A DNA stretch of 64,000 nucleotides from Naganishia liquefaciens (lineage: Eukaryota; Basidiomycota; Tremellomycetes; Filobasidiales; Filobasidiaceae). Made by a program: the position numbers and the translations under genes. The notes below the pieces were generated by a model. The model made no database searches. It was not told the DNA's origin and saw only the letters and a program-made list of their open reading frames with translations. Of this stretch, positions 50,601 through 61,360 are shown piece by piece; position 1 is the stretch's first letter, and every line of letters starts with the position of its first letter. Location: positions 739,695 through 803,694 of the forward strand of contig BLZA01000049.1 of assembly GCA_013423385.1 (NCBI GenBank). The letters are read 5' to 3'.

Positions 50601-51211
50601 GAAGAATTGTAGGTCACGCCAATGCTGCACCGACTTGTGCTGACGCCTCATAGCTCCAGCACGAATGGCCAACGTTGAGGGTCTGACAGCGGCACTCGAT
50701 GTCGGATTGGCAACGGCTCCAGGAGCCCGAGATGCATCACGGTGAGCCAGGACCGCCCCGCATGGTAAGGACATTGCTTACGCCTTTCCAGGCCCAACTA
50801 CTACCGCCCCAAGAACCCGTATCCAACGCCAGACTATTACCCGCAGAAACCACACACGTCCATGATCGATCAGCACCTGGCCCAGAAAATGTCCAAAATG
50901 GAACTCGACACCTTGTTCTTCATCTTCTACTACAAGCCGAATACATACGAACAGTAAGTCGATTTGCCACGCCCGACGTGTAGCTCCACGCTGACTTTTT
51001 TGGCAGATGGCTGGCCGCACGCGAACTTCGTCAACGTTCATGGCGATTCCACAAACAATATCTGACATGGTTCCAGCGCTATTCGCAGCCACAAGCCATC
51101 ACGGACGAGTATGAGCAAGGGCAGTATACGTACTTTGATTGGGAAGGCAGGTGGACGTTTTTGCGCAAAGCCGACTTCCGATTCATGTACGTCTACTTGT
51201 CGGACGAGTAA
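47633..51211 (+). CDS. NOT3: CCR4-NOT complex subunit Not3
   Basis: Scaffold subunit of the CCR4-NOT deadenylase that controls mRNA decay and transcription. Seven exons (47633-47654, 47712-47944, 49142-49543, 49594-50608, 50654-50741, 50792-50953, 51007-51211) give 708 residues in phase. The Not3 N-terminal coiled-coil domain reads AEIDRTLKKVHEGVQIFEDMYDK, KMELFKALEKETKTKAFSKEGL, ending at GRVTADQVNDIKEDVAYFVE. A low-complexity Pro/Ala/Gln middle follows (coded by 49745-50580). The C-terminal NOT box is complete: [43 protein letters not shown], then YTYFDWEGRWTFLRKADFRFMYVYLSDE. The second intron is 1197 nt and made of repeats. Its donor (acg|GTGAGT) and acceptor (TTTTCAG|aaa) preserve IET|KME, which matches the family. 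Confidence 0.93.
48150..48850 (+). repeat. Degenerate minisatellite inside the NOT3 intron
   Basis: A core close to GATAGGAGGCGNNGCNGGC, followed by AAGGATT and a CGAGG(C/G)CGTTG tail, recurs with TAGGAGG at 48161, 48205, 48321, 48440, 48558, 48637 and 48822. The best-preserved copies are 116-119 nt apart. The unit also contains GCGAGG, CGACGACG and TTTCTCGAGCG segments. It lies entirely in the 1197-nt intron (47945-49141). Confidence 0.8.
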
Positions 51212-51645
51212 GCCCGCGAGACAGTCCCCTTCGCTACATGGGCGCGAGATCTGTATTATGGTGTTTAGTGTGCGCATCTGTGTCAAATTGTATATAAATC
51301 ACATGTATGGCAAGTATCGGGCCTGGCGGTCTTGGTGACTCGGCGCCTTTTTCTCATTCGCACCTTCAATTTGGACTGGATCGATCAAAGAGGCAGGGAT
51401 CAGCTTTGGTTTGACCTCTGGAGCACGAGATCAGCGGTGGAAGTGTCCTAAGCAGCGCAGCGCGCTCATGGCTCAGTCTCCTCTTATGCACCATTGATTC
51501 GAGCATGACGAAGGTGGTGCTATCACGGCGGGTCGTGTAAAAAGTCATTACAAATGAATGAAAGATTGAGAATGGAGCACTGGCGTCATTCTCTCGTATA
51601 TGTCTATAAACTATGGTTTGCAGTCCCTCGGAAGCGAAAAAAATT
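51212..51645. other. Intergenic between NOT3 and tRNA-Ser
   Basis: NOT3 3' UTR (AT-rich TGTATATAAATCACATGTATGG near 51287) and the tRNA 3' flank. No gene. Confidence 0.4.
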
Positions 51646-51727
51646 AGTCGACACCAGGACTCGAACCTGGGCGGGCAGAGCCCAATTGATTTCTAATCAA
51701 TCACTATAACCACTCAGTCATGCCGAC
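51646..51727 (-). tRNA. tRNA-Ser (AGA)
   Basis: Acceptor GTCGGCA pairs with TGTCGAC. Anticodon stem ATTGA/TCAAT encloses loop TTAGAAA, anticodon AGA. A long variable arm (TTGGGCTCTGCCCG) marks a class II tRNA, and the T arm is CCAGG-TTCGAGT-CCTGG. No intron. The base after the acceptor stem (discriminator) reads T (plus-strand A at 51646), where serine tRNAs usually carry G. An A/T-rich stretch (TAATTTTTTTCGC on the minus strand) right after is a likely Pol III terminator. Confidence 0.93.
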
Positions 51728-52131
51728 CCTGATGTTTGCCTATCTCAAACACAAAATATATATTACAACTGGCCGGTGTCCCAGAGCGATGGCTCGCCCG
51801 CTTATCCCTGTTCCATCCCGTCTCTTCTGGACATCCCGATGCTCTATTGATCGATTCCAGTTAACAATGTGAAGGAATTGCATTTTACTGAAACGCATTT
51901 AGTCGACCAACTTTCCCAGAAGTCGCTGGCGTACCATCGGCATTGTAGCTGTCCATCGCGTGTAGGCAACCATGACACGGGTTAGGATCGCAAACGCCAA
52001 TCAGGAACGGTGTGTAGCAGATCACATCCCTGTATAGCTTCCATGTCCATCTCGCGAATGTGCCAAGCTGAGTACCTTACAACAAGATATGGTTTCATGA
52101 TAGCATACGGCGCAACAGTCAAGTTGTCGCC
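51728..52131. other. Intergenic between tRNA-Ser and nitrate reductase
   Basis: tRNA 5' flank, then the 3' UTR of the nitrate reductase gene. No gene seen. Confidence 0.35.
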
Positions 52132-55100
52132 TCAGAAGCCGAACATGGTCTTGCCATCCTCGAAGCCCATCTCCTTTAGCCCCGGAACGGCTCCGTGGGC
52201 GATGAGTCCCGGTGGACCGCACCTACACGAAATTCGATCAACAATGCTACCGAAGTAGTTTCACAGCGCAACTTACAGGAAAGTTCCGACCTTGTCGCCT
52301 TCCGGGAGATAGAAGTGATCCTCCATCATCTTTTGGTCCAAGTGTCCTACAGAGTACGACCATTCCCGGTCATCAGGTTTGCTCGACAGCGCAAACCAAA
52401 GCTTGAGCTGGTTGCGATTGTCCTTGGCAAACTGCACAAGCTCCTCGTACATCAGGATATCACCGAAGCTGTGGTTGGAATCGATCAGGCTGATCTGCGT
52501 GTTGTCTCCGGGCGTGCATAGGATTTTCTTGATCAATTGCAGATGAGGTGTGAGACCTAAGAACGAATGAGTATACCTTCAAAGACTTTGACGAGATACT
52601 CGCCTGTACCGCCGGCCACCAAGTTGAGCTGAAAGCGCTGTCAGCGTGACAACACTGACGACATGCTACTCGCTCACCTTGTCAAAGTGGAACTTGTCAT
52701 CGTTGACAGTGAAATCGCCATTTCCGAGATAGGTGATCTCTCCCGTTGGACCCTTGATGTCAATATCCTCACCTATAGTCGACGTCAGCGCGCGTCCGAG
52801 CAGCCTGGCCAGGTAGTAGTCTTACCTTCCCCCATAACATCCAGATAATTCGACAATGTGCCACCTGGCTTGAAGGCAGAAGCCCCCGGAAAGTACGCCT
52901 TGACAAGGATATCTAGGGAGCACCGTCAGCTCTGCTTGAGGTGCACGCTCAGGGGGCTCACCGAATGTGCCGTCATCTTCTTCGGGTAAGATAGGCCTAT
53001 ATTTATCGGCGTCAGCACTGTCAGTGAATTCAACGATCCTTGAAGCTTACCTGATAGGGGTATATGGCCGCAGCACAACGCCATTCTTGGCATGGAAGGC
53101 TACTTGGACGTGTTTGCCGATGGGCAATCCCAATTTCCCGGGGGATCCATCTGCGTTTGGCGGGAGCTGGAAGGTGTAGACCCTGCCGTCGTTCGCTTCA
53201 GCACACAGTCAACCGGAAACCTAAGTCAAGCCCACCTGGTATCTTTACTGATTTCCTTCTTCTTGATCAATGTGGCGGGAATGAATCTACTGAGCGTCAG
53301 TCTCGCATTCAACGCACAACGACAGCTTGCTCGCTCACCTGAAAGGATTCATGGCAAAGTCTGCGCGCTCCTCCATCATCTTTTCGCGCGCTCTGGCAGC
53401 CCGCTCTTCATCGTCTTTCAGCGCCTTGATACCCTTGTCACTGACGCGGCCGATCAAGAGCTTGTCCCGTTGCTCGTTGGCATAGCCGTCGTGAATCGCG
53501 ACGTAATCATTGGTGGTATCGACAGTCGCCCGCCCGGCATAGTTCATGATCGCGGCCTGCGCCGGATAGAGGCGGTGTAAGCGGGAGCAAAGGTTGGCGT
53601 GCAGACCCGACCTACCTTGCCTCCGGGGTGCCACTCAAGCACACTCGTGACATCATACACCTTGTTGTGGATGATGAGCCACGCGTCGTCCTCTTTGTTG
53701 TGTTTCTCGATTTCTTCCAGTGTGAATTGCTTTTCATCATCAATGTCGGGCTTGCTCGCCTCTTCTTTTATCTGTTCAACCTCACTCGGCTTCATCCAAC
53801 CATCCGACGTCGCGCCCGGTCCGACGGGATGCTTGAATCGAGCGTATGCCTTGCCGTCGGCACCCGTTTCAAGCTCGGGGCGGACACGGTACCATGCATT
53901 ATTGAGCATGCCGGTCAAGTTCCACGTAATGTGTTCCGGCTGGGTATTCTTGAACACATCCCAGGCTCGAACGATCATTTCGTGGGAATTGACGAGCTCT
54001 CGGAGCGTGACCTCGCATTCCCAAAAACACCACGTCCAAAACTTGTTGCCGTGACGAAGCGGATTGTCCGGCAATCGTCGCCAGCAATACTTCCACGTCT
54101 TGCCGCCATCGAGCGAGAGTTCGACGCGCTGTACGCCGTGGCCGGCACCATGGTAGGCATATCCTCCGACCTTGACGAGTCGGTCGAGCCCCCTGCGACC
54201 GTCTGTTTCGCCGTCAAGCGCGATGAGCTCGTTGTGGCCCGGTCGACAGATGACCGAGTTGAGGTTTTGCTCCATGCACATGGTGTCGGGATGGTGACGG
54301 AAGGCTTTGGCAAGCATGGAATGGCCGTCGGTCACAAATGGGGGCAGAACCTGCAGGAGACGACGTCAGCCTCGGGCCGTGGGAGTGGATCCACACGGCT
54401 CGAACCTACCCTATTATCGTAAATATGGTAATGCGACGTATTTTCCTTGGTGCTGATCCACATCTTTTTCAGCCATTTGATCTGTCTTCCGCCGACATAC
54501 GTCGGGATGATCACCCGTAACGGGTACCCATGATCCGGCGAGAGCGGCGCGCCGTTGATCCCAAACGCGAGCATGACGTCGTTGTTGGGATCGATAGCAT
54601 GCGCAAACGGGATCGACGTCGCATACTTGCCCTCGGATGGCTCGTCGGCGCCTTCAAAGTGAAGATACCACCGTTGACCGGGTGGCTGGGCAGTGAGGTT
54701 CCGCGACAAGAGGATATCCCGCACGAGGACGCCCGTCCAGAGGCATGTGCTTACGCCGCCGGCGGACCATCCGAATGCTGCCGAGCGTTTCACGAGGTTG
54801 ACCTCTTGTCGACGAATTCCATCGCACGCGATGGTAACGGGAATTTCGATGCTCGGATAGTCATTGACGATCTGGTCCATGAAAAGTTCCGCCGGGTCGA
54901 GCATTCCGGGGGGATCGGAAAAAATCTCGAGCGTGTGGGATTCCCATGCGAGGCGCGGGACGGCACCGTGGTTGCGCACGTAGTGCAGCTTGGTCGGGGT
55001 GATCAACCCGGCGTCGTACAGTTGCGCGAAATCGGGTTCAGCGTTCAGGGGGTGTTTGCCGCTCAGTCGGTGCAGCCGACTGGAACGCGGGATCCAATTG

Positions 55101-56175
55101 TCGGGCGTGAATTGATCGTCAATCTGGATTTCCATCTCTTCCTGCGACTGTCGACGTGCCGCCTCGACCGTGCCGCGTTCGACGGGATCTCCGATCCGAC
55201 GACGTGTAAAGGCGCACTTGAAGACGTCGCTCCCGCCGAGGCCGGCACGCCTGTGCGGCGGGATGCCCGGGTTGTTCTGCAGCGAGCGGAAAAGATCGAC
55301 TTCTTGGATAAACTTGGCGTAAAAGGCGTGTTCGGCGTCGGACAATTCGGCGGCGTCCTGGCCGTTTTCTTGCTTGTTGCTCTTGTCCTTGTCGCCCGGT
55401 GCGTGGGAAACCTCTTTGCCGTTGGCTTTTCCTGTGGCACCGGCTTTTTCGTTGGCATCAGCGTTTTCGTTGACCTCGGCTTTTTCTCGGGGCGCCTCCT
55501 TGCCGGCCCAGTTTTGGTTCTTGATCTCGTCTTCGGTGCACGGGAGTACGTAGCGCGCGGTGCCATGAAGCTGTGCGATTTCGATTCCTGAGTCCCCCCC
55601 CGGGGGTTTTGCAAAACGCCAGGGCCGGGCAAACTTACCAGCGGGTACTGCAACTTGTAGTCCCTGACGAGCTCTTTGATTTCCCTGATACTGAGCACGA
55701 CCTTGGGATCATCCAACAGCTGCTTGATCGCATCTTCCCGGTCCGCCGTATCGTGCGCCACGGCGCTCACGAGCTTTCCCACACGGGATCTTTCCTCGGC
55801 CGACCAAGGGTTGCCGTTGCTTACGCGCTCGTCACGGGCGTACCGCTGCGCGAGAATATCCACGACATGGTTCCCAACCTCTTGCTGGTGATCATCGGCA
55901 TCGGCGGCGGCGGCAGCGGCTCGACCATGGTCCGACGTACGTTGATGCGTGTCCTCGGGATGCGCATAATCGGGCCTTCCTTGTGTACCGGCGAGACGTC
56001 CGGTGTTGTCCCGGCTCGCACGCAGGGGCGAATGCTGGTCGCGCAACGTCGAGGATTCCCGGGCGAGGTCATGCGCCGTCGCGTAAGGGTATTCCGCACG
56101 CAGGGCCAAGGTATGGGCTTTGGGCCAGACGGGGGTGTCGAAGCGAGAGTAGTCGGGCGGCGCGGGTGCGGACAT
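52132..56175 (-). CDS. NIA1: Assimilatory nitrate reductase (Mo-cofactor, heme, FAD)
   Basis: Reduces nitrate to nitrite with NAD(P)H in the cytosol. ATG 56175 opens [13 protein letters not shown]. The N-terminal variable region includes a charged, low-complexity spacer ([26 protein letters not shown]) near 55460. The molybdenum domain has the active-site Cys in [14 protein letters not shown] and the dimerisation region ([33 protein letters not shown]). The cytochrome b5 domain has EWHPGGK; the FAD domain RPYTPI; the NAD(P)H domain GGTGLTP and CGPPGLI. The C-terminus is GKTMFGF, stop 52132. All three cofactor domains are in the usual order. Some ten introns. No nitrite reductase or nitrate transporter gene is adjacent, unlike many fungal nitrate clusters. 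The spacer near 55460 seems longer than usual. Confidence 0.95.
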
Positions 56176-57655
56176 GATGGTGGTGGTGGTGTGCGCTGTG
56201 CGGAGGAGGATGGTGTGGACGAGGAGGTGCGGCGCGGGTGTGGCTGATGTATATAGTGGGCATCATGCTGGCTGACGGTGTCCCCTCCCGGCCCGCTGCT
56301 GCAGAGGGATGCGCACGCTGACGGCTGTCTTCTCTTCCCGCTGCTCTTCCCAGCTGACGCGGACGGGATGCTGCGGATGCAATTCCACTCGGCGAGATCC
56401 GACGACGTCACAGCAGCGCACGCGTCAGAGATCAGTCCCACCCAGTGCTGCAGCCACACCCCAGTCCTCCGCAAAGAGACATGGCCTCTACCACTATCGA
56501 GTTTCCAGAGATGAGCACCGCTCAGCGTTGCCGGTGCCGGTGAATACGTGTACAGAGGACGCCGTTGTGTATGGATTGATTTACTTGATGTCCGATAGCC
56601 AATGCACTGTACTTAAGAGGCGCGATTCCCCCGCGGCCCTCTTTTCATCCTCGGGGAAGTCTTGAAGTGTGTTCTCGGAATAGACGTGCAGGCAGAAGGA
56701 CCGAGGGCGTGACGTGCGAGGTCTTGTTCATGTCGTCGCCGACAGGCACGGGTGAGAGACGATTCGTTGTTCGGGCGTTTGGGATGTCTCGGGGAGATCA
56801 CAGGCAGAAAGGGCATGAGGAGAGCGAAGAAATCCAAGGAATGGAATGCCATGATGATATCCGAGACTACGCGGATCTGTCGAGAGGCCTCATCGAGGGT
56901 CCGCTCGGATGCTCGCACTGACCCTTTTCTCAGCAGGAAGAGGCAACGAGCGATGCGCGGTCAAGAGATTATCGGACGCCGCTGGGCAAGGTATGCGAAG
57001 AGTTTGGGTGAGCAGCAGCCGTAGACATGGGAATGTCGAGGAATCGAGGTTTCTTGAGCCGTTTAACAAGCCGATTGTCGAGGCGTTGGAGGTAGACATG
57101 TTACGGAGCCTGCAGAGTTATTCCTCCGAGGCTGGTCCGTAGGCGACAAAGACCATTCAAGCAATTCCGAAAATGCCAGAGGTTGTGTGACGTTGCAAGA
57201 TGACTCACCTTTGATGAGCTGATCGGGTCTTCAAGAGGGTTTCATACCGACGACAACCTCGGGTTAGAGTTTGAAATATGCATGCGATACCTTGACCCAT
57301 TACTTATCGCGCAACATGCCATTCTTCTTTTTTCACGACTATAGTACAAGCCACGGCATCTGAAAGGCTTCCTCGTACGACGTCGCTCTTGTGATTCCCG
57401 ACCCGCCTTGCAGACTCCCATCGATCCCCCGTGCGTCCCTCACTTGGTCGCCCGCCTGCCTGCCCGCCACAGTGGAAAGTCCCTGAACGCGTCCTGTTCG
57501 ACCCGCCGACATATTTGCATCCGCACACGCTTCCCTCGCCCCCCGTCCGTCCGCGTCACGTCGTCGCTGTCAAGGTCAACGGGGGTCCCCAAGGTTCGCG
57601 GCGGTTCCATGTCCGAGGCGGACCACCGAGCACAGCCTCATCCCCGGCAACACTC
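56176..57655. promoter_or_regulatory. Divergent intergenic, nitrate reductase / RRM protein
   Basis: 1.5 kb between divergent genes. Short open frames (56309-57142) lack splice support. A TATA-like GTATATAG is near 56249 (for the nitrate reductase). An ATG at 57609, in another frame, overlaps the RRM gene start at 57656 and could act as an upstream open reading frame. No other structure was found. Confidence 0.4.
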
Positions 57656-60540
57656 ATGGCGTCTTCGGAATACGAATCCATCATCACTCCCGCGGACGCG
57701 CCTCCGTACGGCTACGCACAGACGTACGATCCCGAGGCTTGGCGGCAGACGGCAGTGAACGGGTATGGCGGCGGCAGCACGCAGGGGGGACAGGCGTTTG
57801 CGAATGCGAATGCGAGGGCGAATGGACAAGGGAGGAATCGTGCGGGCAGGGGAGAGATGGCGTTTAGGAACGGGAATGGAGGAGGCGTGAATGGACTTGA
57901 TCATCGTGCGGGATTCGCGCGGTATCCGTCGTCGCATGCTGTGCCGAATCAGGCGTACGTGAACGCGCCGTTTCCGATCTCGCCGTTTCAGAGTTCGTCG
58001 GGGTCGCAAGCGGATGTGACGGGCGGATTGGAGGCGGCGGCGTCGGTGGATGGAGGGGTGGTTGGGGATGGGAGTTTTCATGATGGACAGGGATACCATG
58101 CGATGAGCGGAATGGTTTTGCCAGGTGCGTAGCGCGAGCTGTTTTCGTTTCTTGCAACCTGACCCTTAGGCTTGTCTTTAGGAATGTCGCCCATGATGAC
58201 GGGCTCACAGACGTCCGAGCAACATCTGCCAAACCAGCAATCAGCATTTCAGCATCCCATGTCCGGGATCGGCATCTATCCGTATAGCCATCTCGGACAC
58301 GGGGGAAAGCTGCCAGGCGTGAATGGGAACGTAAGTGCGCAAGAGCGCGGTCGCAGGTCATGCTGATCAACTCCCTGTGGCGCACAGCCTGGACGTCTTC
58401 CGGGAACATTACCGAACGGATCGATGGATCCAGCGCAAATGACGGGAAATTACGGTCCGGCAGCGGCTGCTGCCGCCGCTGCCGCCGCAGGGAACGTGAC
58501 AGGACGGACGGTATACGTCGGGAACCTCCCAGCAGGTAAGCGAGATCGTTTCTTGACCCGTCCGAGCGGCCTGGGCCAACGTCAACCTTGAAAGACGCCT
58601 CGGTCGACGAACTCATGAACCTCGTCCGTTTCGGCCCCGTCGAATCCGTACGCATCCTCACCGAGAAATCCTGCGTCTTCATCTCGTTCCTCGATGGTGC
58701 CACGGCAGCCGCTTTCCACGCCGATGCGACCGTCAAGAAATTGACCCTGCACGGACAAGAGCTCAAGATCGGATGGGGCCATGCGTCGTCCGTGCCGAGT
58801 CAGGTGATTCATGCGATTGCCATGGCAAAAGCGACGCGGAATGTGTATTTGGGAGGACTGGATGAGAGCGTGACCGAGAGTCAGTTGAGGGATGACCTGT
58901 CGAGGTTTGGGCCGATCGATCAGGTCAAGATCGTCAGGGACAAGGGCATCGGGTTTGTGCACTTTTTGAGCATTACCGTGGCGATGAGGGTGAGTCTGCA
59001 CGGTGCGGCTGAAGGAGGACAGGGCTGACCGTGGACAGGTCGTGAATACTCTACCGCAAGAACCCGCATGGCAGGGGAAACGTATTGGCTATGGCAAGGT
59101 GAGCCTCATTCCGGAACTCGGAGCCGTCCGCGCAGCTAATCCATCCCTGTCTGGCAGGATCGCTGCGCATACGTTCCGCGTGCACAACAAGCAGCAGTGC
59201 AGGCAGCACAGCAACAAGCTGCGGCGGCTCTCAGTCACACGATGGGCGTTCCCGGCAGTGCCTTCCCCGCCATTCATCCGCTCTCGCCCGCCGCACTTTA
59301 CAGCGCCGACTTTTCAAATCCAATGTTTGCCCAGTCGGGTCTGTTGAACGCAATCGTCGCCGGTGCTACGGTCGGGCGCTCGCCTCACGGTATGGGTGAT
59401 TATCAGAATGGCGGGTTTGGCGCAAACGGCGGTCATCCGGTGAATCGGTGTCTGTACATCGGAAACCTGCCAGACGATGCGACAACGACGGATATCTGTG
59501 AGGCGATCAGGGGCGGGTTGGTCCTTTCCATCAAGTACATGCCCGACAAGCATTATGCGGTGAGTCGACTCGTCTTAGGCGCGACGAATGGTTACTGAGA
59601 CGCCTTTTCAGTTCGTGTCATTCTCCGACCCGACGCAAGCAACGCACTTTTACCATCAGGCTACCAGCTACGGTCTCACGGTCAAGCAAAAGAAAGTCAA
59701 GGTCAGCTGGGGCCGAGGCAACAACTTTGTGCATCCGTCGGTCCTGAATGCGGTCATGACGGGCGGAGCGACGCGGATTGTCTACATTGGCGGCATCGAG
59801 GATTTTGACGCGTTCAACGAGCAACGGCTGAGGCAAGACTTTGAGCCGTTTGGAGGTGAGTCGCGCGGTACACACGGACAGCTCAGTCACTGATGCAACA
59901 TCATGGCAACGCAGAGATCGAGCAGATCAACTTTCTCAAGGACAAAAAGGCTGCCTTTGTCAACTTGTAAGTTTGCACCTTGGCACGTTTCGATGTTATC
60001 CTGATCCTGTGGCCGTACAGCTGCGATGTTCGTCACGCCTCGAAAGCACTGGAAAACATCAAGACCAAGCCGGAATACGAAAACCTGCGGCTCGCGTACG
60101 GTAAAGATCGTTGCGCAAACAATCCTCGGCCAGGGTACGCACCTGTCTTCTGTCTTTGCAAATAGGCGTCATGCTGACATGTTGGGTGGGTACGCAGGCA
60201 TTTTGGGCTGACACCACGCGGCCCCAAGGCCCTATCCGCCGAGCAGCATTCCGACATGCAAGACTCGCAGGCTGTTGTGCCGCCTCGTTCAGATAAACAG
60301 GCGGAGGTATCGGGCGACGCTGCCAGTAAGGTCGATCCGGCAACAAGCTCGACGTTGGTCCAGAGCAAAAAGGATAGCGACGAGGTGCCGCAGCTGGAAG
60401 CGGAAGTGGAGGGTTTGACGGACGGTCTGAGCCAGGTGGAATTGTCAAGCGGTCCCAATGACGCCACGCTGACGGCCGCGAGCTCGAGTACGCTTGATGG
60501 GTCGCGCCATCAGCTCAGCGAGGGGGCCAAGGAAGCATAG
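57656..60540 (+). CDS. nrd1: RNA-binding protein with four RRMs, Nrd1-like
   Basis: Ten exons (57656-58124, 58182-58330, 58388-58535, 58595-58989, 59039-59098, 59158-59559, 59612-59855, 59915-59966, 60021-60134, 60198-60540) give 791 residues. A long Gly/Asn/Ala-rich N-terminus is followed by four RRMs. RNP motifs: TVYVGNLPADASVDEL with CVFISFLD; NVYLGGLDES with GIGFVHFL; CLYIGNLPDDAT with YAFVSFSD; IVYIGGIEDFDAF with KAAFVNFCD. The linkers GYGKDRCAYVPR and AYGKDRCANNPR are characteristic of the fission-yeast Nrd1/Msa group, negative regulators of sexual differentiation that also enter stress granules. The C-terminal tail is acidic and Ser-rich (KDSDEVPQLEAEVEGLTDGL). Regulation could involve an upstream ATG at 57609. 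Confidence 0.88.
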
Positions 60541-60726
60541 AAAGACGAGAAAGAGGGCTCGAACGCTCTTCGACTACAGACATGTGGTTGTGAAGAAGCA
60601 TATGCGTAGGTATACGGTCGAAAATGGGATCCATCGGATAGAAATCCGTCAAAAGGGCCATCGAATCATTTCCGACTATCATCGGCTCATTCGCCTAGTT
60701 TGCTGTTGCCGAGTCGAAACAGGGTT

Positions 60727-61041
60727 CATGATCAGGGATCTATGTGCAGGTTGATCAAGTCATATCGGCCGATGAGGGGAATAGGCTTTTACAAGTTCAC
60801 AAACGTGATGAAACTCATTGCGCCACATGTCGGATTCGTTCTGTCAATGCAAACGACAACTTGACTCATTGGGCCTCGCATTCACCATGGGAAATGATTC
60901 CCAGTTATAAGCCTAGTTCCGCTCTACCAAGTCAAAATGGGATTTATAATCAGTGATTCTTTGCCAGGTGCATTAAACCATATCGGCGTATTAAGGAATT
61001 AGGCTTAACACGCCCACTCGTAGATAGGACTCATTGCGCCA
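60727..61041 (+). repeat. Degenerate direct repeats upstream of the Crypton
   Basis: Two copies (about 60727-60825 and 60940-61041) aligned by CATATCGGC (60761 and 60979) and ACTCATTGCGCCA (60813 and 61029). Similarity is partial. Confidence 0.6.
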
Positions 61042-61115
61042 TGATATAATTTGTCTCTCAGAGACTCACAGAACTTGGCTTAGTAAATAACTATAAATTG
61101 TCTAATCCTATGCTG

Positions 61116-61146
61116 TCCGGACGCGTGTCCGAGTGTAGCGTCCGGA
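61116..61146. repeat. Inverted repeat, possible hairpin
   Basis: TCCGGACGC at 61116-61124 and GCGTCCGGA at 61138-61146, a perfect 9-nt inverted pair with a 13-nt loop, 215 nt upstream of the recombinase ATG. Confidence 0.65.
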
Positions 61147-61360
61147 TAGACGCGATTAGGGCGCTTTGCAAATATCGTGATGTTAAAGGTCCCCCTGCAA
61201 CCTTTGTCACTATCAACCACGGATTGATCGAGAAACGGTTTCGCTTTTCTTCACCAATCACATTTGCGGGCTTAAGCTTCAGTCGTCTTATAGTCTTATG
61301 ATATTCCTATTGTCATTCTCGAACACTCGGTACCTGCGCCACTCTCATTCAGCCCCTACC

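Larger units (their letters stand above)
60541..61360. other. Crypton 5' flank with repeats
   Basis: AT-rich, with many shared short segments. Two direct repeats about 216-218 bp apart share ATCAG-GAT, CATATCGGC, AATTAGGCTT/AATAGGCTT and ACTCATTGCGCCA (60727-60825 and 60940-61041). A 9-nt inverted repeat, TCCGGACGC (61116-61124) and GCGTCCGGA (61138-61146), could form a hairpin. An in-frame ATG at 61298 precedes the one used for the recombinase (61361). Whether this flank belongs to the element is unknown. Confidence 0.5.

Noticed and set aside
54530-55591. 353-codon plus-strand open frame
   Set aside because: It is the antisense shadow of the nitrate reductase exon; the minus strand carries the conserved molybdenum domain.
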